A stretch of DNA of 6,610 nt from Phycisphaerales bacterium. Its GTDB lineage: Bacteria > Planctomycetota > Phycisphaerae > Tepidisphaerales > Tepidisphaeraceae. Position 1 is the stretch's first letter, and the number at the start of each line of letters is the position of its first letter. This document shows, piece after piece, positions 1 to 5,422 of this stretch. The translations under genes and the position numbers were made by a program. The DNA lies in the NCBI GenBank assembly GCA_028288775.1, contig JAQGHP010000277.1, forward strand, positions 1 through 6,610, in the 5' to 3' direction. The notes beneath the pieces are model-generated. The model was not told the DNA's origin and did no database searches. It saw only the letters and a list, made by a program, of their open reading frames with translations.

Positions 1-2
1 GA

Positions 3-686
3 CTGCCCGACCGGGAAAACTGCACGCTCGATACGAAGCTGGGCGACGGCCGGCCGATGCGCCTGCACGTCAAGCGCTACGCCCCCGCCCGCCGGGCGAT
101 GACCCCTGCGGACCACGAAATTGCGGGCCATGCATTACTCGTGGAGCACGACATCCCTACCGCGTTGCTCGCCGGGTGGGGCGTGCTGAATGACCGCCGC
201 AGTTTCGTCATCTTCGACGACCTCGCCGGCTACATGCCGGCAGATAAATTGATCGAATCCGGCTTTTCGTTCGATCGCCTCTCCCAGGCCATGGCGGATT
301 TAGCCGCACGCCTTCACCACGCCGGGCTGCACCACCGCGATCTATATCTCTGCCACTTCATGGTGAAAGCGGAGGGAGATCAGATCGACATCAAGCTAAT
401 CGACCCCGCCCGCGTACGAAGGCTTCCCGGCTTCCTCACCCGCGGGCGATGGATCGTAAAAGACCTTGCCCAATTTTGGTACAGCACGCTGTCGCTGCCC
501 ATCTCGGATGAGCAGCGCAAGGCGTGGATCACGCGTTACGTCGAGCAGCGGCATCTTCCGGGCGCGGCGCTGCTTCGCGGCAACGTCGAGCGGAAAGTCC
601 GCCGGATCGCACGGCATGATGCGCGATTGAATAAGTTGCAACCGACGCGGAATATTTCGATACCGGATGTTCCCTCTCCCTCCTAG
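3..686 (+). CDS. WaaP/Kdo-family lipopolysaccharide kinase, 5'-truncated by the window edge
   Basis: This family transfers phosphate from ATP to sugars of the LPS core (heptose or Kdo) at the cytoplasmic face of the inner membrane, using a protein-kinase-like fold. The frame is open from base 3, and 18 residues before the first ATG (base 57) already look like family sequence (…LGDGRP, then MRLHVKRY), so the true start lies outside the window and ATG57 is internal. Counting from ATG57: K6 of LHVKRY fits the ATP-binding lysine; HHRDLYLCHF (92-101) is the catalytic loop with D95 as the base, very close to the family form HRDLYLCHF; LIDPARV (114-120) supplies the metal-binding D116 in place of DFG; a Trp- and Arg-rich helical tail follows. 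The exact substrate cannot be read from sequence. The last codons (PSPS, stop) lie inside a palindromic repeat, so the extreme C-terminus is probably repeat-derived. The downstream neighbour is convergent. Confidence 0.85.
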   Translation: MPDRENCTLDTKLGDGRPMRLHVKRYAPARRAMTPADHEIAGHALLVEHDIPTALLAGWGVLNDRRSFVIFDDLAGYMPADKLIESGFSFDRLSQAMADLAARLHHAGLHHRDLYLCHFMVKAEGDQIDIKLIDPARVRRLPGFLTRGRWIVKDLAQFWYSTLSLPISDEQRKAWITRYVEQRHLPGAALLRGNVERKVRRIARHDARLNKLQPTRNISIPDVPSPS

Positions 687-707
687 GGAGAGGGTTAGGG
701 TGAGGGT
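672..707 (+). repeat. Outer palindromic repeat, left copy
   Basis: The repeat has a perfect 10-bp stem, CCCTCTCCCT (672-681) and AGGGAGAGGG (685-694), around a CCT loop, followed by a G-rich tail TTAGGGTGAGGGT. It matches the reverse complement of 863-898 at 33 of 36 positions. It overlaps the end of the kinase gene: the TAG stop (684-686) straddles loop and stem. It resembles the short dispersed palindromes (REP-like) common in large environmental genomes. Copy number elsewhere cannot be seen from this window. Confidence 0.8.
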
Positions 708-748
708 GAGTCGCTAATACTTGCCAAAGGCGTGTTCCAGAGAATTAT

Positions 749-818
749 GTAGGGTGGGCGTACTCGCCCACCAATCACTTCCACTCGGGGCGACGGTGGG
801 CGAGTACGCCCACCCTAC
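749..818. repeat. Inner perfect inverted repeat, 24-bp arms
   Basis: The arms 749-772 and 795-818 are exact reverse complements separated by a 22-nt spacer. Each arm is itself a hairpin: GGTGGGCG and CGCCCACC around a 4-nt loop (TACT or AGTA). The unit is centred almost exactly between the outer repeats, with gaps of 41 and 44 nt on the two sides. Transcribed RNA could form either one long hairpin or two small ones. It sits between convergent genes, so a role in ending transcription from both sides is plausible, but no T-tract is present. Confidence 0.85.
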
Positions 819-862
819 GTACCTCTTCCGCAACGACACGTACTCGGAAATTCGCGCGCTCC

Positions 863-898
863 ACCCTCACCCCGACCCTCTCCCTGGGAGGGAGAGGG
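863..898 (-). repeat. Outer palindromic repeat, right copy
   Basis: This is the inverted partner of 672-707. It has a perfect 10-bp stem, CCCTCTCCCT (876-885) and AGGGAGAGGG (889-898), with a GGG loop; the C-rich flank (863-875) mirrors the G-rich tail of the left copy. It differs from the left copy at three positions, one in the loop and two in the tail, so the stem is untouched. It ends 8 bp before the stop codon of the convergent hydrolase gene. Confidence 0.8.
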
Positions 899-906
899 GG
901 CAAGAC

Positions 907-1686
907 TCATTTCGCCGGCGCAGCCGCCGCGGCCTTCTTTTCGCCTCGTTTGTGCGAGAGGAGCCACTTGTACAACTCGGGGTTATCGTACGAGCGCGTC
1001 CAGCAATCGTGGCCGACGCCGGGGTAGCGGGTGTAGGTCACATCCGCGCCGGCATCCTTGAGCGCTTTCACCATCTCGTCGCTGCGCTGGACGGGGACGG
1101 CCGGGTCGGCGTCGCCATGGAAGACCCAGATCGGCAGGTCTTTGACCCGGCGGACCATGGCTGCATTTCCGCCGCCGCACATCGGCACGATGGCCGCGAA
1201 ACGCTGCGGCGAGTTCGCCGCCAGGTCCCACGTCCCGAAACCGCCCATGCTCAACCCCGTCAGGTAAACCCGGTCAGCATCCACACGGTAATGGGCGGCG
1301 GTATCGTCAAGCAACCACTCCAATTCGTCCGACTTCCACCCCTTGCCGGCCGGGCATTGCGGCGACACGACGATAAATTCCTTGGCCAGTTGCGAGTCCT
1401 TATTCTGCTCGACGACCTTCGGCGGCCCATGGACCTTCACCTTCTCCACGTCATCCCCGCGCTCGCCCGACCCGTGCAGGAATAACATCAGCGGCCATTT
1501 CTTATCAGGGTCCTTGTTGTAATCCTCCGGCAGATACAGCAGATAATTGAGCTTCACTTCCACCTGCTTGTCCAACACCTTTGCATGCTGCCCCGTCTGC
1601 GGCTGGGCGTCCGCCCCCCGCGCCACACCCAGCACAAATAAAGGCAAGGACAAGCCGGCCAAAGCGATCATCCAATTTGTCATCAT
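907..1686 (-). CDS. Secreted alpha/beta-hydrolase (esterase, PHB-depolymerase / prolyl-oligopeptidase-like)
   Basis: This is a 259-residue serine hydrolase, probably exported and acting on an ester substrate that the sequence does not identify. Residues 1-27 form a signal peptide (hydrophobic IALAGLSLPLFVLGVARG, then ADAQ). LFLHGSGE (68-75) fits the oxyanion-hole segment; GLSMGGFGTWD (144-154) is the nucleophile elbow with S146; HGDADPAVP (190-198) carries the acidic residue D194; GVGHDCW (223-229) holds H226. The catalytic triad is therefore complete. A Lys/Ala-rich tail ends the protein. The frame extends to a TTG at 1707, but ATG1686 is preferred: it has an AGGA five bases upstream, begins the signal peptide at once, and is followed by a second ATG at 1683 that could also be used. 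The gene lies downstream of tilS-murQ on the same strand, but a 259-bp repeat-bearing gap and a possible promoter argue for separate transcription. Confidence 0.85.
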   Translation of the reverse strand: MMTNWMIALAGLSLPLFVLGVARGADAQPQTGQHAKVLDKQVEVKLNYLLYLPEDYNKDPDKKWPLMLFLHGSGERGDDVEKVKVHGPPKVVEQNKDSQLAKEFIVVSPQCPAGKGWKSDELEWLLDDTAAHYRVDADRVYLTGLSMGGFGTWDLAANSPQRFAAIVPMCGGGNAAMVRRVKDLPIWVFHGDADPAVPVQRSDEMVKALKDAGADVTYTRYPGVGHDCWTRSYDNPELYKWLLSHKRGEKKAAAAAPAK

Positions 1687-1731
1687 CGGTTTCCTACAAA
1701 GCACCAAAGGTCAAATGTGCAACATCCGAAG

Positions 1732-1737
1732 GTTATA
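1732..1737 (-). promoter_or_regulatory. Possible -10 element of the hydrolase gene
   Basis: Read on the minus strand this is TATAAC, five of six matches to a sigma-70 -10 box, in an otherwise GC-rich stretch. It would start a transcript near 1725, giving a leader of about 39 nt that carries the AGGA ribosome-binding site. No convincing -35 hexamer lies at the usual spacing, so this is tentative. Confidence 0.25.
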
Positions 1738-1810
1738 CCGCCGCGAAACGAAAACTGCGCGCGGCGGGAAGGAATCGACCATCCGGCTCTCGGAAGTGGA
1801 TTCAAAACTT

Positions 1811-1838
1811 CATCGTGACACGGGCATCCCGCCCGTGC
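1811..1838 (-). repeat. Palindromic repeat, left copy of the second family
   Basis: The core is a hairpin: CACGGGC (1819-1825), 5-nt loop, GCCCGTG (1831-1837). It carries a flank (CATCGTGA on the plus strand) shared with the partner at 1899-1926, of which it is the inverted copy at 25 of 28 positions. Two of the three differences form a compensating pair that keeps the stem intact. It lies in the gap between tilS-murQ and the hydrolase gene. When such repeats are translated they give 'GTGIPPV'- or 'MGVPPM'-like strings seen in many spurious small ORFs, so I call no gene here. Confidence 0.75.
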
Positions 1839-1898
1839 TGGCGACCTAATGACTTGAACGGCATTGCTCTCCGGACATTCCGACTCCAAACGCACCTG

Positions 1899-1926
1899 GC
1901 ATGGGCGGGACGCCCATGTCACGATG
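1899..1926 (+). repeat. Palindromic repeat, right copy of the second family
   Basis: The hairpin is CATGGGCG (1900-1907), loop GGA, CGCCCATG (1911-1918), followed by TCACGATG, the flank shared with the inverted partner at 1811-1838. It ends 19 bp beyond the stop codon of tilS-murQ, so it may act as a 3' hairpin for that transcript. There is no T-tract, so a terminator role is only an inference. Confidence 0.75.
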
Positions 1927-1945
1927 GAGGTTCCGAAACCGCCTC

Positions 1946-3805
1946 CTATCGGGCGCCTGGCCCCATCGCTTCGCGCAGACTTTCTCCCGCCGCCAACAAA
2001 AGATCGCGGGCCGCCGTCGCGTCGACACCGCGCGCGTGCATGACGATCGCCAGCTTTACGTGCCCGTCTGCCGCGGCGAGCAACTGCTCGCAACGTTCAG
2101 GGGACTGGCCGGTGACGGTCTGTACGATGCGCCGGGCGCGGTCCTGGAGTTTGGAATTGGTGGCGCGCAAGTCCACCATGAGATTCCCGTAAACTTTCCC
2201 CAGCCGCACCATTGCGAGGGTACTGATGGTGTTCAGGACAAGCTTGGTCGCCGTGCCCGCCTTCAGGCGGGTTGAGCCGGTGATGACCTCCGGTCCTGTG
2301 AGCGGGCGGATCACGACGTCCACCGTCGGCTCATCGGGTACCGGCTGCACGCATGAAAGAAAAATCGTTTTCGCCCCCCGCTCGCGGGCGCGGCGCAGCG
2401 CACCGTGAACGAAGGGCGTCGTGCCACCCGCGGCAATGCCCATCACCACGTCTTTTAGCCCGACCGCTTTGGCGTCCGCAGCGGACGCCCCGTCCTCCGC
2501 CTTGTCCTCCGCGCCTTCTTTCGCCCGAAACATAGCAGACTCCCCCCCGGCGATTACGCCCTGAACGAGATCAGGATCGGTCCGAAAAGTCGGCGGGCAT
2601 TCGGCGGCATCGAGAACCCCAAGCCGCCCGCTCGTGCCCGCCCCAAAGTAAATGAGCCGGCCGCCGCCGCGTAGTGCCAATGCCACTAATTCGATCGCGC
2701 GGGCAATAGGCTCTTGCTGCGTGGCAACGGCCGCGACGGCAACCGAATCCTGCGCGTTCATCAAAGCGACGGCATCGGCAACACTCATCGCGTCCAAATT
2801 CATCGACTCGGGAAGACGCTGTTCGGTAAGCAGGTGGGAACGGTCCATAGGAATCGCGATCTTAGAATTGCCGGGCACGAATGGAAGGCCGCACGAGATC
2901 ACCCCGCGCTGCCGGCGGACCAGCACTCTACCCGGGAAATGGGCGCGGGCTGGACTGGCGGCGTCGGTGGCCATCGTCAGCAGACGGTCGGTGACATCAG
3001 GCGAAATCTCGCCAGGCGGGACGCCGCGGGCCGTGAGCCATTTCCGGGCTGCCTCGGCGGCCAGTTGCGGCGGCGCCCCGGCCAACTGTGCGGCGCGGAA
3101 TGCTTCGGGCAGCGCGGGCGCGTTCGCCCGCGCCCAATCCCGCAACGTCCGGCAGGCGTTCCCCAGTTTCAGCACGCCGGCAGTTAGGTCCGGCGCTTCG
3201 GACAGCATTTGCCGCAGGCGGTTGCGGAGGTATTTGTCGCTTGAGTTGCTCGCGTCTTCGCGCCAGGTCTGGCCGATTTCAGCGAGATGTTTTCGTATCT
3301 CTATTCGCGGGACGGTCAGAAGTGGCCGCAGGATGCACAGGCCGCCCAGGTCAGTCTCCCGCTCCATTGCAACGAGCCCCATCGGCCCCGAGCCGCGGAG
3401 CAGGCGATGCAGGATCGTTTCTGTTTGATCGTCGGCGTGATGGGCGAGAATCACCCCCGCCGCCCGCTGCACGGCCACCACCCTTCGGAACAGCGCCATC
3501 CTTGCGGCGCGAAAGCGTGCCGAAGGATTCACCGGCAAATTTGCCATTCCCGCCTCGATTTCACTCCGCACTGCGATCGTACTTTCGATTCCCCATGCAT
3601 GGGCAAGCTCTCGGACGAATTGCGCATCGGCCGCACTTTCCTCCCCGCGGGTCTGGTGATCCAGATGCACGACGTGCAGATGAAGGTCGCTCCGCGTGCG
3701 CAGCAGCGCGAGCAGCGCCACGCTGTCGGCCCCGCCGCTCACTCCGACCGCCCACGCCCCGGCGGGCACGGACGCGATTGCGGAAAAGAGCGCGGGGTCG
3801 GGCAT
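1946..3805 (-). CDS. tilS-murQ: TilS-MurQ fusion: tRNA(Ile)-lysidine synthetase + MurNAc-6-phosphate etherase
   Basis: This single 619-residue frame carries two enzymes. Residues 1-310 are TilS, which uses ATP and lysine to convert C34 of tRNA-Ile(CAU) to lysidine so that it reads AUA: PP-loop SGGADS (23-28), LDHQTRGEES (48-57), AHHADDQTETILHRLLRGSG (121-140) and RNRLRQ (194-199), then a helical TilS domain with a typical RKWLTARG. The far C-terminal TilS domain is absent, as in other short TilS proteins. Residues 320-619 are a full-length MurQ, a cytoplasmic SIS-fold enzyme converting MurNAc-6-P to GlcNAc-6-P and D-lactate: TEQRLPESMNLD (327-338), GAGTSGRLGVLDAAECPPTF (388-407), EGAED (430-434), STRLKAGTATKLVLN (511-525) and GNLMVDLRATN (540-550). 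E402 and E433 align with catalytic E83 and E114 of E. coli MurQ. The joint is about ten residues. An internal ATG (codon 320, 2848) could start MurQ alone, but no Shine-Dalgarno precedes it. An out-of-frame TAA (2862-2864) just before it means an unnoticed 1-base error upstream would split the gene; I judge the fusion more likely because both halves are intact. Confidence 0.85.
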   Translation of the reverse strand: MPDPALFSAIASVPAGAWAVGVSGGADSVALLALLRTRSDLHLHVVHLDHQTRGEESAADAQFVRELAHAWGIESTIAVRSEIEAGMANLPVNPSARFRAARMALFRRVVAVQRAAGVILAHHADDQTETILHRLLRGSGPMGLVAMERETDLGGLCILRPLLTVPRIEIRKHLAEIGQTWREDASNSSDKYLRNRLRQMLSEAPDLTAGVLKLGNACRTLRDWARANAPALPEAFRAAQLAGAPPQLAAEAARKWLTARGVPPGEISPDVTDRLLTMATDAASPARAHFPGRVLVRRQRGVISCGLPFVPGNSKIAIPMDRSHLLTEQRLPESMNLDAMSVADAVALMNAQDSVAVAAVATQQEPIARAIELVALALRGGGRLIYFGAGTSGRLGVLDAAECPPTFRTDPDLVQGVIAGGESAMFRAKEGAEDKAEDGASAADAKAVGLKDVVMGIAAGGTTPFVHGALRRARERGAKTIFLSCVQPVPDEPTVDVVIRPLTGPEVITGSTRLKAGTATKLVLNTISTLAMVRLGKVYGNLMVDLRATNSKLQDRARRIVQTVTGQSPERCEQLLAAADGHVKLAIVMHARGVDATAARDLLLAAGESLREAMGPGAR

Positions 3806-3835
3806 CGTGGTATTATAGTGGGGAGAGGTTCACCG
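3806..3835. promoter_or_regulatory. Compact divergent promoter with a shared -10 island
   Basis: Only 30 bp separate the tilS-murQ start (ATG at 3805, minus) from the start of the exported protein gene (ATG at 3836, plus). The AT-rich island TATTATA (3811-3817) reads as a perfect TATAAT on the minus strand (3817-3812) and as TATTAT preceded by TGG, an extended -10, on the plus strand (3808-3816). Standard spacing puts the minus-strand start at about 3805, the A of the tilS ATG (a leaderless message), and the plus-strand start near 3823, leaving about 13 nt with an AGAGG ribosome-binding site at 3824-3828. No strong -35 is visible in either direction; any would lie inside the opposite gene. 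Confidence 0.45.
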
Positions 3836-4480
3836 ATGCGCCAATGTGCCGCCCTGTTACTGCTGCTCGCGCCCGTCGCATTCGCGGCAGAGCCCAACGG
3901 CCCCGCCACCAAACCCGCCGCGGACGCGGATGTGGATTGGGTGCTCGGGCAGGGAAAAGCCGCAGCAAAGCAAAAGGCCGATTCCGGCCCAGCGTCGCGG
4001 CCATCATCCCCCTTCACCGGCAAAAAAGACGACAACGTCCGGCCCGGCACCATCACCTTAAGCAACGGCGAAAAGATCAGCGGCAAGCTCGCGCACACCG
4101 CGGACAAACCCTTCCGCGTCTGGGTGGAATCGGAAGGCGAATACCACGACATCCCCTACAAACTCATTGGGTCCGTCGAGGCAAAGGTTCTTTCGGAGCG
4201 CGACGAAAAGGAATGGCACTTCAAGGAGAGCGGGAGCGATATCAAGGAATTCACGGGAAAGTCATACCCCGTCCGCGAGACGCAATACACCCTCACCCTC
4301 GTCAACGGCCAAACCCTCACCGGCGGAATTGTCGAGCCCCTCTACCTCGAAACGCGTGACGGGCAAATCACCTTCTCGCTCCTTAAACGCGACAAAGGCG
4401 TCGTCGGCCAGGAACTCAGGAAACTCGTCTACGTCAAGCACGTTGACTTCGCAGAAGCGAAGCCGGCGGATACGAAGTAA
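3836..4480 (+). CDS. Small exported protein with two related beta-rich repeats, function unknown
   Basis: I do not recognise a named family for this 214-residue protein. It begins with a clear signal peptide (MRQC, then ALLLLLAPVAFAAEP, cleavage probably after AFA or AFAA), so it should be periplasmic or outside the cell. Residues 20-68 are a low-complexity Ala/Pro/Lys linker. Then come two similar units: 71-119 (GTITLSNGEKISGKL … YKLIGSVEAKV) and about 151-205 (YTLTLVNGQTLTGGI … LRKLVYVKHVDF). Both follow the pattern 'TLxNGxxxxGxL, strand, strand, xxLxxVxxV', which suggests duplicated small beta-barrels. A charged segment (121-139) joins them. The ATG at 3836 is chosen because it begins the signal peptide and has AGAGG seven bases upstream; the frame is open much further back but only as a shadow of tilS. 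It is divergent from tilS-murQ, and nothing here ties it to a pathway. Confidence 0.75.
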   Translation: MRQCAALLLLLAPVAFAAEPNGPATKPAADADVDWVLGQGKAAAKQKADSGPASRPSSPFTGKKDDNVRPGTITLSNGEKISGKLAHTADKPFRVWVESEGEYHDIPYKLIGSVEAKVLSERDEKEWHFKESGSDIKEFTGKSYPVRETQYTLTLVNGQTLTGGIVEPLYLETRDGQITFSLLKRDKGVVGQELRKLVYVKHVDFAEAKPADTK

Positions 4481-4686
4481 TGCGGCTTGGAAAAGCCCCG
4501 TTCAATCGCCGTGTTTGTGACGCAGGCGGGACGACAGCCTGAGCATCAGCGAGATCCGCTCGAATTCGTCCAGAGAGTTTGTCGGCGAGGTAGGTGGGGT
4601 CATGGTGGGTTCAAAGTAGAGGGTTTCGAGTTCACTACGGACTAAACAGGACGGCCGGACCGGCGCTGAACCGTTGCAAAATGCTC

Positions 4687-4715
4687 AAGACACTGACGCG
4701 GCCGTTTGCTACGAT
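4687..4715 (+). promoter_or_regulatory. Candidate promoter of the small-protein/HNH unit
   Basis: AAGACA (4687-4692, four of six matches to TTGACA), a 17-bp spacer, then TACGAT (4710-4715) preceded by TGC, an extended -10. The predicted start is about 4722, the A of the ATG of the small gene, which would make the message leaderless; this agrees with the lack of any Shine-Dalgarno sequence before that ATG. The rest of the 241-bp spacer upstream shows no gene I can support. Confidence 0.4.
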
Positions 4716-4721
4716 CATTGT

Positions 4722-4982
4722 ATGGGCGTGACCTTTGACAGTACCACTCTCTTCCGGCGAGTCATTGAGCCGGAAAGCGGCTCTTTGGCGCCCGATGTTG
4801 CCCGCTACATCGTGGACCTCGATTTTCGCCCCGAGGACCACGCCCGCTTCGAACAGCTCTCCGCCAAAGCGCAGGAGGGGAAACTTTCAGTGGAAGAAAC
4901 TGAGGAGTTGGACGGCTTCCTACACGTCGATAGCTTGCTCGCCATCATGCGACTCAAAGCCGAGCGATCGCTGCGCCCCTGA
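4722..4982 (+). CDS. Small helical protein paired with an HNH nuclease gene
   Basis: This 86-residue acidic, probably all-helical protein has no signal peptide or membrane segment. Its recognisable part is about 24-84: PDVARYIVDLDFRPEDHARFEQLSAKAQEGKLSVEETEELDGF in outline, ending in SLLAIMRLKAERSLR. From memory, small proteins with the pattern 'A..IL…F…D..R…L..KA.EG.L..EE..ELD.Y..V..LL..L..KAR.SL' occur directly upstream of HNH nuclease genes in many bacteria; their function is not known to me. The frame extends back to an ATG at 4674, but ATG4722 is preferred because family similarity begins soon after it and a candidate promoter ends just before it. The stop is 23 bp before the HNH gene, implying one transcript. 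An antitoxin, inhibitor or DNA-targeting partner of the nuclease is possible but unproven. Confidence 0.7.
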   Translation: MGVTFDSTTLFRRVIEPESGSLAPDVARYIVDLDFRPEDHARFEQLSAKAQEGKLSVEETEELDGFLHVDSLLAIMRLKAERSLRP

Positions 4983-5005
4983 AATCGTGACACCCTGAAC
5001 CGCTC

Positions 5006-5410
5006 ATGGAAAAGGAGCTTGACCAAGCCGTTCGGGTTCGCGCCGGCGATGCATGCGAATATTGCCTGATGCCGCAGGCGATTCGTCGGCTTCGATTTCA
5101 AATTGATCACATCATTGCACGGCAGCATGGGGGCAAGACCATCGCGAGCAATCTGGCACTTTGCTGCGGTCGGTGCAATCTCCACAAGGGACCTAACCTC
5201 GCGGGCATCGATCAGGATCGAGGACAGATGGTTCGCTTGTTTCATCCCCGCATCGATCTGTGGCGGGAACATTTCCGATGGGACGGGCCACGGATCGTGG
5301 GTCTAACCGCCGAAAAAGGCAGGGCGACAATTGACGTGCTCGCGATGAACCATCCTGATGACGTGGCGGTGCGAGATGAAATGATCGTCCGAGGCGTATT
5401 TCCTACGTAG
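5006..5410 (+). CDS. HNH endonuclease
   Basis: A 134-residue nuclease of the HNH (beta-beta-alpha metal) superfamily, expected to cut DNA with a divalent metal. CEYC (17-20) and CGRC (54-57) are two CxxC pairs for a structural zinc; IDHI (33-36) carries the first HNH signature with H35 as general base; N49 in ASNLALCC and H60 in CNLHKGPN complete H-N-H. The C-terminal part (LFHPRIDLWREHFRWDG, 78-94, then GLTAEKGRATIDVLAMN) is typical of small standalone HNH proteins found behind a small helical partner, as here. All catalytic and zinc residues are present, so it should be active. No Shine-Dalgarno precedes ATG5006, so translation may be coupled to the upstream gene 23 bp away. Restriction-like, mobile-element-linked or toxin roles are all open. 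It is convergent with ruvB, 12 bp apart. Confidence 0.85.
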   Translation: MEKELDQAVRVRAGDACEYCLMPQAIRRLRFQIDHIIARQHGGKTIASNLALCCGRCNLHKGPNLAGIDQDRGQMVRLFHPRIDLWREHFRWDGPRIVGLTAEKGRATIDVLAMNHPDDVAVRDEMIVRGVFPT

Positions 5411-5422
5411 GGAAGCGGGCGG

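Noticed and set aside
721..1485. 254-codon plus-strand open frame across the repeats and the hydrolase gene
   Set aside because: It is antisense to the well-supported hydrolase, starts within palindromic repeats and has no family features; a shadow produced by high GC.
1683..2093. Minus-strand open frame giving strings such as 'TWASRPCQVRL' and 'ARAGCPCHDEV'
   Set aside because: These strings come from translating the palindromic repeats at 1811-1926 and recur in spurious annotations; no gene is supported.
3088..4359. 423-codon plus-strand open frame over tilS and the exported protein gene
   Set aside because: Arg/Pro/Ala-rich translation typical of an out-of-frame read in GC-rich DNA; it conflicts with the two supported genes.
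4484..4497. Small hairpin GGCTT/AAGCC just after the exported protein gene
   Set aside because: The stem is only 5 bp and there is no T-tract; too weak to call a terminator.
4502..4603. Minus-strand open frame of 33 codons from an ATG (MTPPTSPTNSLDEFERISLM…), with in-frame sequence open further upstream to about 54 codons
   Set aside because: The composition looks protein-like, but there is no ribosome-binding site or promoter, the frame is short and no family is recognised. It could be a decayed gene end; not enough to call.
5402..5411. Perfect 10-bp palindrome CCTACGTAGG at the HNH stop codon
   Set aside because: It is short and of a kind expected by chance; no second copy or context supports a site.
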